A stretch of 9,195 nucleotides of DNA, taken from positions 1-9,195 of the forward strand of contig JACMIS010000074.1 in assembly GCA_014381035.1 (NCBI GenBank). Direction: 5' to 3'. Position numbers and translations under genes: made by a program. The DNA comes from Armatimonadota bacterium. Its GTDB lineage: Bacteria; Armatimonadota; Armatimonadia; Armatimonadales; Armatimonadaceae. Shown piece by piece: positions 1 to 7,526 of the stretch (the first letter of the stretch is position 1; each line of letters opens with the position of its first letter). The notes below the pieces were generated by a model. That model worked only from the letters and a program-made list of their open reading frames with translations. It was not told the DNA's origin and did no database searches.

Positions 1-1
1 C

Positions 2-2785
2 AGCCGCTTCGACTGGCGCACGGCATCCTACGAACTGCGGGTGCCGATGATCCGTGCGCTGTTCTACCAGGTGGCGGACCCGACCCGGCTGGCACCGCTC
101 GGACTCATGGAAGTGCTGGACCGTGCCGGGGAGGTTTTGAACCGGGTGGACCGTGCCGCCTTTTTCGCGCGTTTCGAGCAGGACGCGGCGGTTCAATATT
201 TCTATGAGCCGTTTCTGGAGGCATTCGATCCGCAACTGCGCAAGGAACTGGGCGTGTGGTACACGCCGCGCGAAATCGTCCAGTATCAGGTCGAGCGCGT
301 GGACCGCGCACTGCGCGACGAACTCGGGATCGCGGACGGACTGGCGGACGAACGCGTTTACGTTTTGGACCCGTGCTGTGGGACCGGGGCATACGCGGTC
401 GAGGTTTTGAAGCGCATTCACAAGACCTTGCAGGAGAACGGCGGGGGCGACGGGTTGGGCGGGACCGACCTGAAAAAGGCGGCGATCAACCGCATATTCG
501 GCTTCGAGATCCTGCCCGCCCCGTTCGTCATCGCCCATTTACAACTCGGGCTGCTCCTGCAAAACCTGGGCGCGCCGCTCTCCGACGAGAAAGAGGAGCG
601 AGTCGGCGTCTACCTGACGAACGCGCTCACCGGCTGGGCACCGACCACCGAGGAGGGACAACGCCGGGTCGTGCAACTCGCCGCGTCCTACCCGGAACTC
701 GGTCAGGAGCATGACGCCGCCGAGCAGATCAAGCGGGAGAAGCCGATCCTGGTGGTCCTGGGCAACCCGCCGTACAACGCCTTCTCCGGCGTCGCCGAGG
801 AGCAAGAGAACGGTTTGGTGGACGCTTACAAAGTGGGGCTATCCGCGCAGTGGGGCATCAGGAAATTTAACCTGGATGACCTCTATGTACGCTTCTTCCG
901 GCTCGCCGAGCGGCGCGTCGCGGGTTCGCTGACGCCGGGCGAGGGCGTCGTATGTTTCATTTCCAACGCATCGTACTTGGGTGACCCGTCGTTCGTCGTG
1001 ATGCGGCAGCGCATGTTAGACGGTTTCGACAGCCTCTATTTCGACAACCTGAATGGCGACAGCCGGGAGACCGGTAAGACGACGCCCGACGGTCAGCCGG
1101 ACCCATCGGTGTTCTCCACCGCCACGAACCGCGAGGGAATCCGCGTCGGCACTGCGGTCGGGCTGATGGTCCGCAAGAAGAAAGAGGCCGGTGCCCTGCC
1201 CCGGGAACCCGTAGTTCGCTACCGGGAGTTTTGGGGTGCGGCGAAGCGCGCCGAGTTGCTGGAAAGCCTCGACGCGACTGGTTTCGACGCCCAGTACACT
1301 GACGTTAAGCCTTCAGCCTTAGACCGGTTCTCGTTTAAGCCGCAATTAAATTCTCCGACCTATAGGTCCTGGCCCTCGGTCGGTGAACTCTGTTCCGTTC
1401 ACCCGTTCAACGGTCCTGTAGAGAGGCGTGGGAACGCTCTAATATCAATCGAACGGGACGCGCTGGAGAATCGTATGGAACGTTACTTCGATGGCACATT
1501 TCCCGACGACGATGTGGCAAGGCTTCATCCGAGTCTGTTGATGACAGGGAACCGGATAGTGGGACCAGACGCACGCCGGAAACTTATCCGCACTCATTTC
1601 TATGAGGCGGGTGCTGTCACTCGATACCCATTCCGTCCATTCGACGTACGGTGGTCGTATCTCGCCAACATACGACCATTGTTCAGTGAACCCAGTCCCG
1701 AGTTGCTACGCCAGCGGTTCCCGGGCAACACGTTTTTAGTGGTGCGTGAGACGAGTGAAGTTGCCCCTGGTAGCCCGCCGTTTTACTGGTCGCCGCTCGT
1801 CTGTGACTACCATTTGCTCCAATTCGAGGCAAAACACATCCCCATTTTCCTCATGCCGAAGACGCCAACAAAGCAGTCAGTTCATGCTCAAAACGTGGAA
1901 GGGCACCTTTTCGAGGGTGAGTCCTTGCCCGAACCGCAGTCGCAGCCATATGCCAACCTGTCGGGGGAAACACGTAAATATCTGACGACACTCGGGTGTC
2001 CTAACCCCGATAACGACGCGCCAACTGCCGAACTCATCTGGCTACACACGCTTGCCATCGGTTTCGCCCCGTCATATCTTGGTGAAAATGGTCAGGGTAT
2101 CAAAGTAGATTGGCCGCGTATACCGCTCCCGTCTACGCGAGACGTGTTGGAGGCTTCGGCGGCATTGGGTCGCAAAGTTGCTGACATTCTAAATACGGAA
2201 TTGCCCGCGCCGGGAGTCACCGCCGGGAAGGTCGCCTCCGGGTTAGCGACCGTCGCACGGTCCGTGCGGGCGGACGATAGCAAGGCGAGCATCAACCCGG
2301 ACGCCGGGGATCTGACGGTCACGGCGGGGTGGGGCAGCAAGACAAAAATGGGAATTATGCCGGGGCGGGGCGACGCCCGACTCCGCGAGTACACGCCGGA
2401 GGAGCGGGCGGCTCTCACCGGCGACGGGACGCACGGCGCGGTGGCTCTGAGCCTCCTCGGCGAGAAAACATATGATATTCACTTGAACGACAAGGTCTGC
2501 TGGGCGAACGTCCCGGCGGCGGTCTGGGAGTATACCATCGGCGGATACCAGGTCGTCAAGAAATGGCTATCGTACCGGGAGAATAGCGTTCTCGGGCGCG
2601 GTTTGACTACGGAGGAAGCGCGGGAAGTTCGGGACATGGCACGCCGCATCGCCTCCCTGCTCCTGCTCGCTCCAGACCTCGACGCCAATTACGCCGCCAT
2701 AAAAGGATCTACGTATGCTTGGCCACATGCCGACACAGACGGTAACCGTGTAAACGCCACAGACCCGACTGCGCCTAAGAATTAG
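2..2785 (+). CDS. N6-adenine DNA methylase / restriction enzyme, type ISP-like C-terminal specificity region (5' partial)
   Basis: Predicted S-adenosylmethionine-dependent adenine-N6 DNA methyltransferase of a restriction-modification system, acting on DNA in the cytoplasm. Numbering the GTG at 41 as residue 1: the family block GVWYTP starts at 71, SAM-binding motif I DPCCGTGAY is 110-118, and catalytic motif IV NPPY is 242-245. The C-terminal half carries blocks I associate with the type ISP specificity region: PFRPFDVRW (530-538), DWPRIPLPS (690-698) and GGYQVVKKWLSYR (834-846). The frame is open to the left edge and codons before 41 also look family-like (RFDWRTASYELRVP), so the GTG at 41 is probably internal. 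From memory, relatives of this type are ~1,050-1,100 residues with an N-terminal nuclease-like segment and no helicase, so ~150-200 residues would be missing; full type ISP enzymes (~1,600 residues) also carry a helicase. Neither N-terminus can be checked here. Base composition drops between about 1300 and 2130, the presumed target recognition part. The TAG stop is at 2783-2785. Methylase identity is firm; restriction activity is inferred. Confidence 0.9.
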   Translation, partial: SRFDWRTASYELRVPMIRALFYQVADPTRLAPLGLMEVLDRAGEVLNRVDRAAFFARFEQDAAVQYFYEPFLEAFDPQLRKELGVWYTPREIVQYQVERVDRALRDELGIADGLADERVYVLDPCCGTGAYAVEVLKRIHKTLQENGGGDGLGGTDLKKAAINRIFGFEILPAPFVIAHLQLGLLLQNLGAPLSDEKEERVGVYLTNALTGWAPTTEEGQRRVVQLAASYPELGQEHDAAEQIKREKPILVVLGNPPYNAFSGVAEEQENGLVDAYKVGLSAQWGIRKFNLDDLYVRFFRLAERRVAGSLTPGEGVVCFISNASYLGDPSFVVMRQRMLDGFDSLYFDNLNGDSRETGKTTPDGQPDPSVFSTATNREGIRVGTAVGLMVRKKKEAGALPREPVVRYREFWGAAKRAELLESLDATGFDAQYTDVKPSALDRFSFKPQLNSPTYRSWPSVGELCSVHPFNGPVERRGNALISIERDALENRMERYFDGTFPDDDVARLHPSLLMTGNRIVGPDARRKLIRTHFYEAGAVTRYPFRPFDVRWSYLANIRPLFSEPSPELLRQRFPGNTFLVVRETSEVAPGSPPFYWSPLVCDYHLLQFEAKHIPIFLMPKTPTKQSVHAQNVEGHLFEGESLPEPQSQPYANLSGETRKYLTTLGCPNPDNDAPTAELIWLHTLAIGFAPSYLGENGQGIKVDWPRIPLPSTRDVLEASAALGRKVADILNTELPAPGVTAGKVASGLATVARSVRADDSKASINPDAGDLTVTAGWGSKTKMGIMPGRGDARLREYTPEERAALTGDGTHGAVALSLLGEKTYDIHLNDKVCWANVPAAVWEYTIGGYQVVKKWLSYRENSVLGRGLTTEEAREVRDMARRIASLLLLAPDLDANYAAIKGSTYAWPHADTDGNRVNATDPTAPKN

Positions 2786-2945
2786 TTAAGGCGGCGCTGT
2801 GGAGAGGGGAATCCCTACTGTCTCGGCACTATTTGGTGACTATACTCACCGGGTTCGTACGAAAACGGAAATACTGACAGTGAAGACGTTTATGAACGGA
2901 AGGTGATGTTATCCGGGACGGTCTGATACCCTGTTAGACGTAGGA

Positions 2946-3005
2946 CGCTCGTAGCACCGCCCGGTGCGCACTTCAAACTCGAGTATTACCCCGGCACTAC
3001 GAGCG
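2946..3005 (+). repeat. Nested inverted repeat in the 5' leader of the NACHT gene
   Basis: CGCTCGTAG at 2946-2954 is perfectly complementary in reverse to CTACGAGCG at 2997-3005, a 9-base stem. It encloses a second palindrome, GCACCG-CC-CGGTGC, at 2954-2967. The outer stem ends 7 bases before the ATG at 3013 and 3 bases before the purine tract GAAG. In RNA it would form a closed structure pressed against the start site; in DNA it could be an operator. No T-tract follows, so it is not a typical terminator. The repeat is seen directly; its role is inferred. Confidence 0.55.
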
Positions 3006-3008
3006 ACA

Positions 3009-3012
3009 GAAG
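3009..3012 (+). promoter_or_regulatory. Weak ribosome binding site deciding between two NACHT starts
   Basis: GAAG at 3009-3012 touches the ATG at 3013 (spacing 0) but lies 9 bases before the in-frame ATG at 3022. A standard Shine-Dalgarno geometry would therefore favour initiation at 3022 (protein beginning MPTGFNFDW), three codons later than the longest ORF. The match to the anti-SD is only partial. Confidence 0.35.
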
Positions 3013-5412
3013 ATGATTGACATGCCTACTGGATTTAATTTTGACTGGAACCGATTCTGGTGTCCGCGCAAAGGCCGGATTTCCCTGGATTCGGATGGAT
3101 ACCTCATTGATCCCGAAACTGACCGGGGCAAAATCGTGAACACGGATTTAGTGACGCTGTCCACTCTCACTCAGGTGCCCTGTCTCGTCTTGTTGGGGGA
3201 GCCAGGGGCGGGTAAAAGCAAGACAATGGCACGCGAACGGCAGGCACTCGCGACATCTATTCAAGGGAGTAGCGACGTCGTACTGCACGTGGACCTACGG
3301 TCCGCTGACAGTCGCCAATCACTTAAGGACATGATCTTGGAGAAGGACGAGTTTCGTACGTGGAAACTGGGTTCTCACCGGCTTCACCTTTTCCTGGACA
3401 GCCTGGATGAGTGTCTCCTCAAGGCGGAATCGGCGGCGACGTTTCTGACCGACGAATTGCCGGGCGAAAGTGCCGATCGTCTCTCAGTCAGGATCGCATG
3501 CCGGACAGCAGTCTGGTCCCGCTTGGCGGTGCTGGAGGACTGGCTCCACGAAGTGTGGGGCAAGCACCGTGCCGACGGTGCTGACGGCTTCGGCGTGTAC
3601 GAACTCGCCCCCTTACGTCGGCGCGATGTTGTGCTTGCCGCCGATTTTCTTGGGGTTCCCGATCCTCAGGAATTTCTCCAGACTGTCCGACTCCGCAAGG
3701 CGACCGCTTTTGCCGCCCGTCCCATCACCCTGCAGATGTTGATCGGGATCTACAAAGATTCCGGGAGCCTGCCGTCTTCGCAGTCCGATCTATATAGACA
3801 GGGCTGCCGACGTCTCTGCAAAGAGTTGAACCCGAGCCGGATCGCTTCGAGGGCGACGGGGCGGCTGTCGGAGGACGAACGGATGGCGGTGGCAGGGCGG
3901 TTGGCGGCGGTCACTATTTTTGCGAACCGGGACGCAATCTATATGGGACCGGACGATGAGCGCACCAGCCTGACGTCAGTTCCCGTAGTAGCACTCGTCG
4001 GCGGGCACGAGCGCGTCGCGGACTTGGAGTTCGAGGTAGACCGCGAAGCAGTCGCGGAAGTGCTGGAGGATACCGGCTTGTTCACGTCACGAGGGAGCAA
4101 CCTGATGGGATGGGCACACCAGACGTACGCGGAGTTCCTGGCGGCGTGGTACGTCACCGAAGCCCACCATCCCCCCAGTCGGCAACTCGTCGGCTTGCTG
4201 AGCCACCAAGACGACCCGGACAGGAAGATCGCGCCACAACTCCATCAAGTGGCTACATGGATCGCGCCGAGCAGCCCCGAAACGTTGAACCACGTTTTAC
4301 GGACGGATCCTGAGGTGCTGTTGGCTGGCGATGCAGGTGCCTTGGGTGAGGCGGACCGGGCAAAGATAGTTGAGCGGCTCCTGGAGTTGGTGCAAAGCGA
4401 AAAACTCCCGTACCGGGAACTCTTTACGCGAGGAGACCTGCGCTCCCTCGATCACTCTGGGCTTGCTCAGCAACTTCGGAATTATTTACGCGACGGTTCG
4501 CGGCGTCTGGAGGCGCGGTGCGCCGCCTTGGATATAGCAGAGGACTGCGGATGCGCCGCACTACAAAACGAGTTTCTTCAGTTGGCACTTAACCCGGGGG
4601 ATGCTCATCAAGTTCGGCGTCGCGCCACCCGGCTACTGGTCAGACTGGGCGACTCACAGACGAAGGCAACCCTCCTTCCGCTTGCACAGGGTGTGGCTGG
4701 CGACGACCCTGATGACGAACTTAAGGGAGAGGCACTGACAGCACTATGGCCGGATCACATCTCTGCAAATGAACTCTTCGCGCTTCTCACCCCTCCCAAG
4801 CAATACCAGTTGCATGGCAGTTACCGGCACTTCCTTACGAATACCCTGGCGGGGCGGTTGAGAAATGCGGATCTGCCGGTCGCGTTGGCTTGGGCTGGTG
4901 AACATCAACACCGACACCCAAACCACCTTGACTCCGTTTCCGAACTTGCCACTGCCTGCGTTCATCAAGCCTGGGACCACTTGCATGATCCCGCCGTTTT
5001 AAGTGCCTTTGTGTCCACTGCTTTCGTCAGACTTCGTATACATGAGCCGCTATTCGCATCCGACATCTACGACAGGGTCGAAATACCGGTTGCTCTGGGT
5101 GATGCTGGTGTTCGGCACCTTGTCATTGATGCGCTTCTGGTGCATGGTATCGAGAACGGTGCGGGACCCACGGTCCTGCCTGTCTCCAGGAGAGTATCGA
5201 TGATGGTCGCAATTCATCACCCGAAACTGGTCACAGCGGAGGATCTACCGTGGCTGATTCAGAGGCTCCGGGAGACGCCAGGCAACTCCGACCTACACCA
5301 AGAACGCTCACCTGATCCGTATGAACTTTCTCTGGCCCGAGGAGTACCCAGCACTCACGCAAGCGATCTTCCATGCAACACAGGAGTTCGAATCACTGGA
5401 AGCCGAATATAG
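3013..5412 (+). CDS. NACHT-type STAND NTPase with HEAT-like repeats (N-terminal part of a probable split protein)
   Basis: Predicted cytoplasmic signal-transduction ATPase of the STAND class. Residue numbers use the ATG at 3013. A short N-terminal segment (FNFDWNRFWCP) precedes Walker A GEPGAGKS at 62-69, with Lys68. Walker B with the NACHT-style acidic signature, LFLDSLDE, is 126-133. A sensor-like RIACR is at 160-164. ARPITLQML and the following ~40 residues fit the NACHT helical/winged-helix region, and HQTYAEFLAAW (369-379) is the familiar block closing that module. From about 400 onward the protein is Leu/Ala-rich paired helices resembling HEAT repeats, consistent with a sensor scaffold. 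There is no N-terminal effector domain. The last ~35 residues (after about 5300) lose this helical character and turn Ser/Pro-rich, while the neighbouring +1 frame carries the expected continuation. The C-terminus as given is therefore probably out of frame. NACHT assignment is firm; the ligand and a role in phage defence are inferred. Confidence 0.88.
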   Translation: MIDMPTGFNFDWNRFWCPRKGRISLDSDGYLIDPETDRGKIVNTDLVTLSTLTQVPCLVLLGEPGAGKSKTMARERQALATSIQGSSDVVLHVDLRSADSRQSLKDMILEKDEFRTWKLGSHRLHLFLDSLDECLLKAESAATFLTDELPGESADRLSVRIACRTAVWSRLAVLEDWLHEVWGKHRADGADGFGVYELAPLRRRDVVLAADFLGVPDPQEFLQTVRLRKATAFAARPITLQMLIGIYKDSGSLPSSQSDLYRQGCRRLCKELNPSRIASRATGRLSEDERMAVAGRLAAVTIFANRDAIYMGPDDERTSLTSVPVVALVGGHERVADLEFEVDREAVAEVLEDTGLFTSRGSNLMGWAHQTYAEFLAAWYVTEAHHPPSRQLVGLLSHQDDPDRKIAPQLHQVATWIAPSSPETLNHVLRTDPEVLLAGDAGALGEADRAKIVERLLELVQSEKLPYRELFTRGDLRSLDHSGLAQQLRNYLRDGSRRLEARCAALDIAEDCGCAALQNEFLQLALNPGDAHQVRRRATRLLVRLGDSQTKATLLPLAQGVAGDDPDDELKGEALTALWPDHISANELFALLTPPKQYQLHGSYRHFLTNTLAGRLRNADLPVALAWAGEHQHRHPNHLDSVSELATACVHQAWDHLHDPAVLSAFVSTAFVRLRIHEPLFASDIYDRVEIPVALGDAGVRHLVIDALLVHGIENGAGPTVLPVSRRVSMMVAIHHPKLVTAEDLPWLIQRLRETPGNSDLHQERSPDPYELSLARGVPSTHASDLPCNTGVRITGSRI
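5258..5409 (+). other. Apparent +1 frame change joining the NACHT and nuclease reading frames
   Basis: The upstream frame stays open to the TAG at 5410-5412. The downstream frame is open from just after a TGA at 5255-5257, so any switch must fall between these points. Upstream of the ATG at 5321 the downstream frame already reads KNAHLIR, which runs smoothly into MNFLWPEEYPALTQAIF, an amphipathic helix pattern. The upstream frame is convincing up to about RLRETPGNSDLHQ (ending 5301). Skipping one base near 5280-5300 yields one continuous helical protein. I see no classic slippery motif or long homopolymer. Explanations are a real indel, a sequencing error, or an uncharacterised programmed +1 shift. 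Confidence 0.6.
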
Positions 5413-7408
5413 TGAACTGATCGGCGCAGTAGAACTTTATTCGGAGCGAGCGGACGCGATGAGGCAGAACTACAAACATGCTCTCGATACCCAGCGGACG
5501 GTCCGGTCACGCCCCGTCGTTGCTCCCCCGGCTCACGAGCGAGTCTTGCATTGCCTGAAATTGATAGAAGCGGGGCAACAGTACGCCTGGGTCCAACTTA
5601 CCTGGGAACTGACCCTCGCGCCGGATAGCGACGGTTACGTACGCATGAATGATGCAGACTTGACCTCTTTGCCCGGCTGGATCAACTCCGATGCGCTCGT
5701 GCGCGGACACATCGTGGACGCCGCAGAACAATTCCTACGTGAGCATTCGCCCAATGATGGCTGGTTGGCGAATCTCATCAAAAATAACGAAGAACCGGAT
5801 GTGGTTTCTGCCGCATACAAAGCATGCCTGCTCCTCTACCGGGAACGCCCGGACGCGCTTCAAGGATTATCGGACCAGTCGTGGAAAGCATGGGCATCAA
5901 CGGTAGTGTTGCACCCGGTTGACGGTGGTAGCGTAGACAACGAAGAAGCGCATCGTCGTCTGGCGACTCTGGCACATCGTTCCGCACCGGTGCAGACAGT
6001 CGATGCGATTATGTGCTTGATCGACGCCGCAAACCTTTCAACAAACCGGATGATGCCGGAACTGTCGCCTTTCACGGGATGCCTTGACGGCATGCTCGGC
6101 GAAAAACTCATCAGTAAAATGTTCGAGCCGACCCTCCGGGCGGACGGTCTGCGCTACATACTCTACGCGCTGACACGTAGCGAGCAACCTGAGATTGCAC
6201 GAAGGGCAGTGGACGCTGCGACCCGCCTCTTGTTGGAGTTGTTGTCAACCCGCGCTGCCACGGACGATGCTACCGACACCAGCGGGACCAGCGCGAAGAT
6301 CATCTCTATTTCTACCGTCCTTCTTAAAGTTGCACCCGGTGCGTCATGGCACGTAATCTGGCCCGCGATTCGCGACGATTCTGTGGTCGGCCAGTCCATA
6401 ATCGAAGGCTATGCCCGTATGGAGCATGACTCAGGAACGCCGCTTCAGGACGTGCCGGAGGCGTCACTGGCTGATCTTTATCTGTGGATGGTTGAGCAGT
6501 TCCCACCAGAAACCGGGCAGGGAGAGTTGCGCCAAGGAGTGATGCGCCCCATCGACTACGTCGCCAACCTGCGCGACAGATTACCGAGCGTGATTACTCG
6601 CCGTAATACAGATGCCGGGGTCCAGACCTTAGCATCCCTGGTCGCCAAATTGCCGGGGCAGGAGTCGCTCAATCATCTACTACGACAAGCACAGGAAGGG
6701 CGGCGACGTGCCACTTGGTGCCCGGCCACGCCCGAACAGGTCATCCGCTTGGCTACGAATAGTGACGCACGGCTTGTGAGGAGTGCGGACGAACTTCTTG
6801 ATGCCGTGATTGAGTCTCTGGAGGAATGGGGGTCATGGCTACAAAATGGCGTGCCGACTGCGGTAAGTCGGCTATGGCACAAAGTTTCTGCTCCGGGCAA
6901 AATGCGGAAGTACCACCCTGTGGACGAGAACACCATGTCCGACTACGCCATGGAATATTTGGAACAAAACTTGAAACCGCGTCTTGGCGCGTCTCTGGCG
7001 CGCGAGGTCGTAATTCGTACTGGTCACGGGGGGGTCGCCGGTGAGCGAACGGACATCCATATCGTCGCAACTACCCAAACCCGCTCTCTCAGTGGTGCCT
7101 ACGACACGGTGACAGTTGTCATCGAAAGCAAGGGCAATTGGAACCCTGATCTTGACACTGCTATGGCAGATCAATTGGTAAAGCGATACCTACGGGGACC
7201 ATACCGGCATGGAATCTACCTGGTCGGTTGGTTCGACTCCCCGATGTGGGATCAGGGGGATCAAACTCGGAAAGAGAGGGCGGCGCGTCAGGCGGCTGGC
7301 TCATCGTTGGCAGATGCCCGCGATTATTTCGAGCGTCAGGCAATCACCGTCTCTTTGGCAAACAGCGTTAATGTCCGAGCGTTCGTGGTAGACACAGCAC
7401 TTCGTTAA
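5321..7408 (+). CDS. HEAT-like helical protein with C-terminal PD-(D/E)XK nuclease domain (C-terminal part of a probable split protein)
   Basis: Residues count from the ATG at 5321. The first ~460 residues are helical and lack an enzyme motif, matching a continuation of the repeat scaffold of the preceding gene. From about 540 the pattern changes to a restriction-endonuclease-like fold: Glu562 in REVVIRTG, Asp578 in GERTDIHI, then the E-x-K motif IESKG with Glu602 and Lys604, then Gln618 in DQLVKRYL, and a strand HGIYLVGWF. Asp...Glu-x-Lys with a following Gln is the usual metal-binding active site set of PD-(D/E)XK nucleases, so the catalytic residues appear intact. The ORF overlaps the NACHT gene by 92 bases. 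No Shine-Dalgarno precedes the ATG at 5321, and no ATG, GTG or TTG lies between the upstream stop at 5257 and this ATG, which favours a frame change over separate initiation. Translational coupling remains possible. The target (DNA or RNA) is unknown; a suicidal or anti-phage nuclease is inferred. Confidence 0.8.
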   Translation: MNFLWPEEYPALTQAIFHATQEFESLEAEYSELIGAVELYSERADAMRQNYKHALDTQRTVRSRPVVAPPAHERVLHCLKLIEAGQQYAWVQLTWELTLAPDSDGYVRMNDADLTSLPGWINSDALVRGHIVDAAEQFLREHSPNDGWLANLIKNNEEPDVVSAAYKACLLLYRERPDALQGLSDQSWKAWASTVVLHPVDGGSVDNEEAHRRLATLAHRSAPVQTVDAIMCLIDAANLSTNRMMPELSPFTGCLDGMLGEKLISKMFEPTLRADGLRYILYALTRSEQPEIARRAVDAATRLLLELLSTRAATDDATDTSGTSAKIISISTVLLKVAPGASWHVIWPAIRDDSVVGQSIIEGYARMEHDSGTPLQDVPEASLADLYLWMVEQFPPETGQGELRQGVMRPIDYVANLRDRLPSVITRRNTDAGVQTLASLVAKLPGQESLNHLLRQAQEGRRRATWCPATPEQVIRLATNSDARLVRSADELLDAVIESLEEWGSWLQNGVPTAVSRLWHKVSAPGKMRKYHPVDENTMSDYAMEYLEQNLKPRLGASLAREVVIRTGHGGVAGERTDIHIVATTQTRSLSGAYDTVTVVIESKGNWNPDLDTAMADQLVKRYLRGPYRHGIYLVGWFDSPMWDQGDQTRKERAARQAAGSSLADARDYFERQAITVSLANSVNVRAFVVDTALR

Positions 7409-7526
7409 CGTGGGTGGCACATCTTAAATCCGCACGTCCGCGCAAAAGGCGACAAAATGAGCAGTACACTGAGGCGTCGCATCTGTACGCACACGTTGGA
7501 GTTTCGAGCGGTTTACTCAGTGGGGG

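Larger units (their letters stand above)
2786..3012. other. Intergenic leader between methylase and NACHT gene
   Basis: These 227 bases hold no ORF of useful length and no hairpin followed by a T-tract, so no terminator for the methylase gene is seen. A TATACT hexamer at 2841-2846 resembles a -10 box but lacks a TTGACA-like partner 15-18 bases upstream. The last 67 bases hold the nested inverted repeat listed separately. The spacing suggests the NACHT gene may have its own promoter, but read-through from the methylase is equally compatible. Confidence 0.5.

Noticed and set aside
2841..2846. TATACT as a -10 promoter box for the NACHT gene
   Set aside because: No -35-like hexamer at 15-18 bases upstream, and it lies ~170 bases from the start; one hexamer match is expected by chance.
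7467..7522. CACTGAG / CTCAGTG inverted repeat between the convergent genes as a shared terminator
   Set aside because: The stem is only 7 bases, the loop is 42 bases, and no T-tract follows on either strand.
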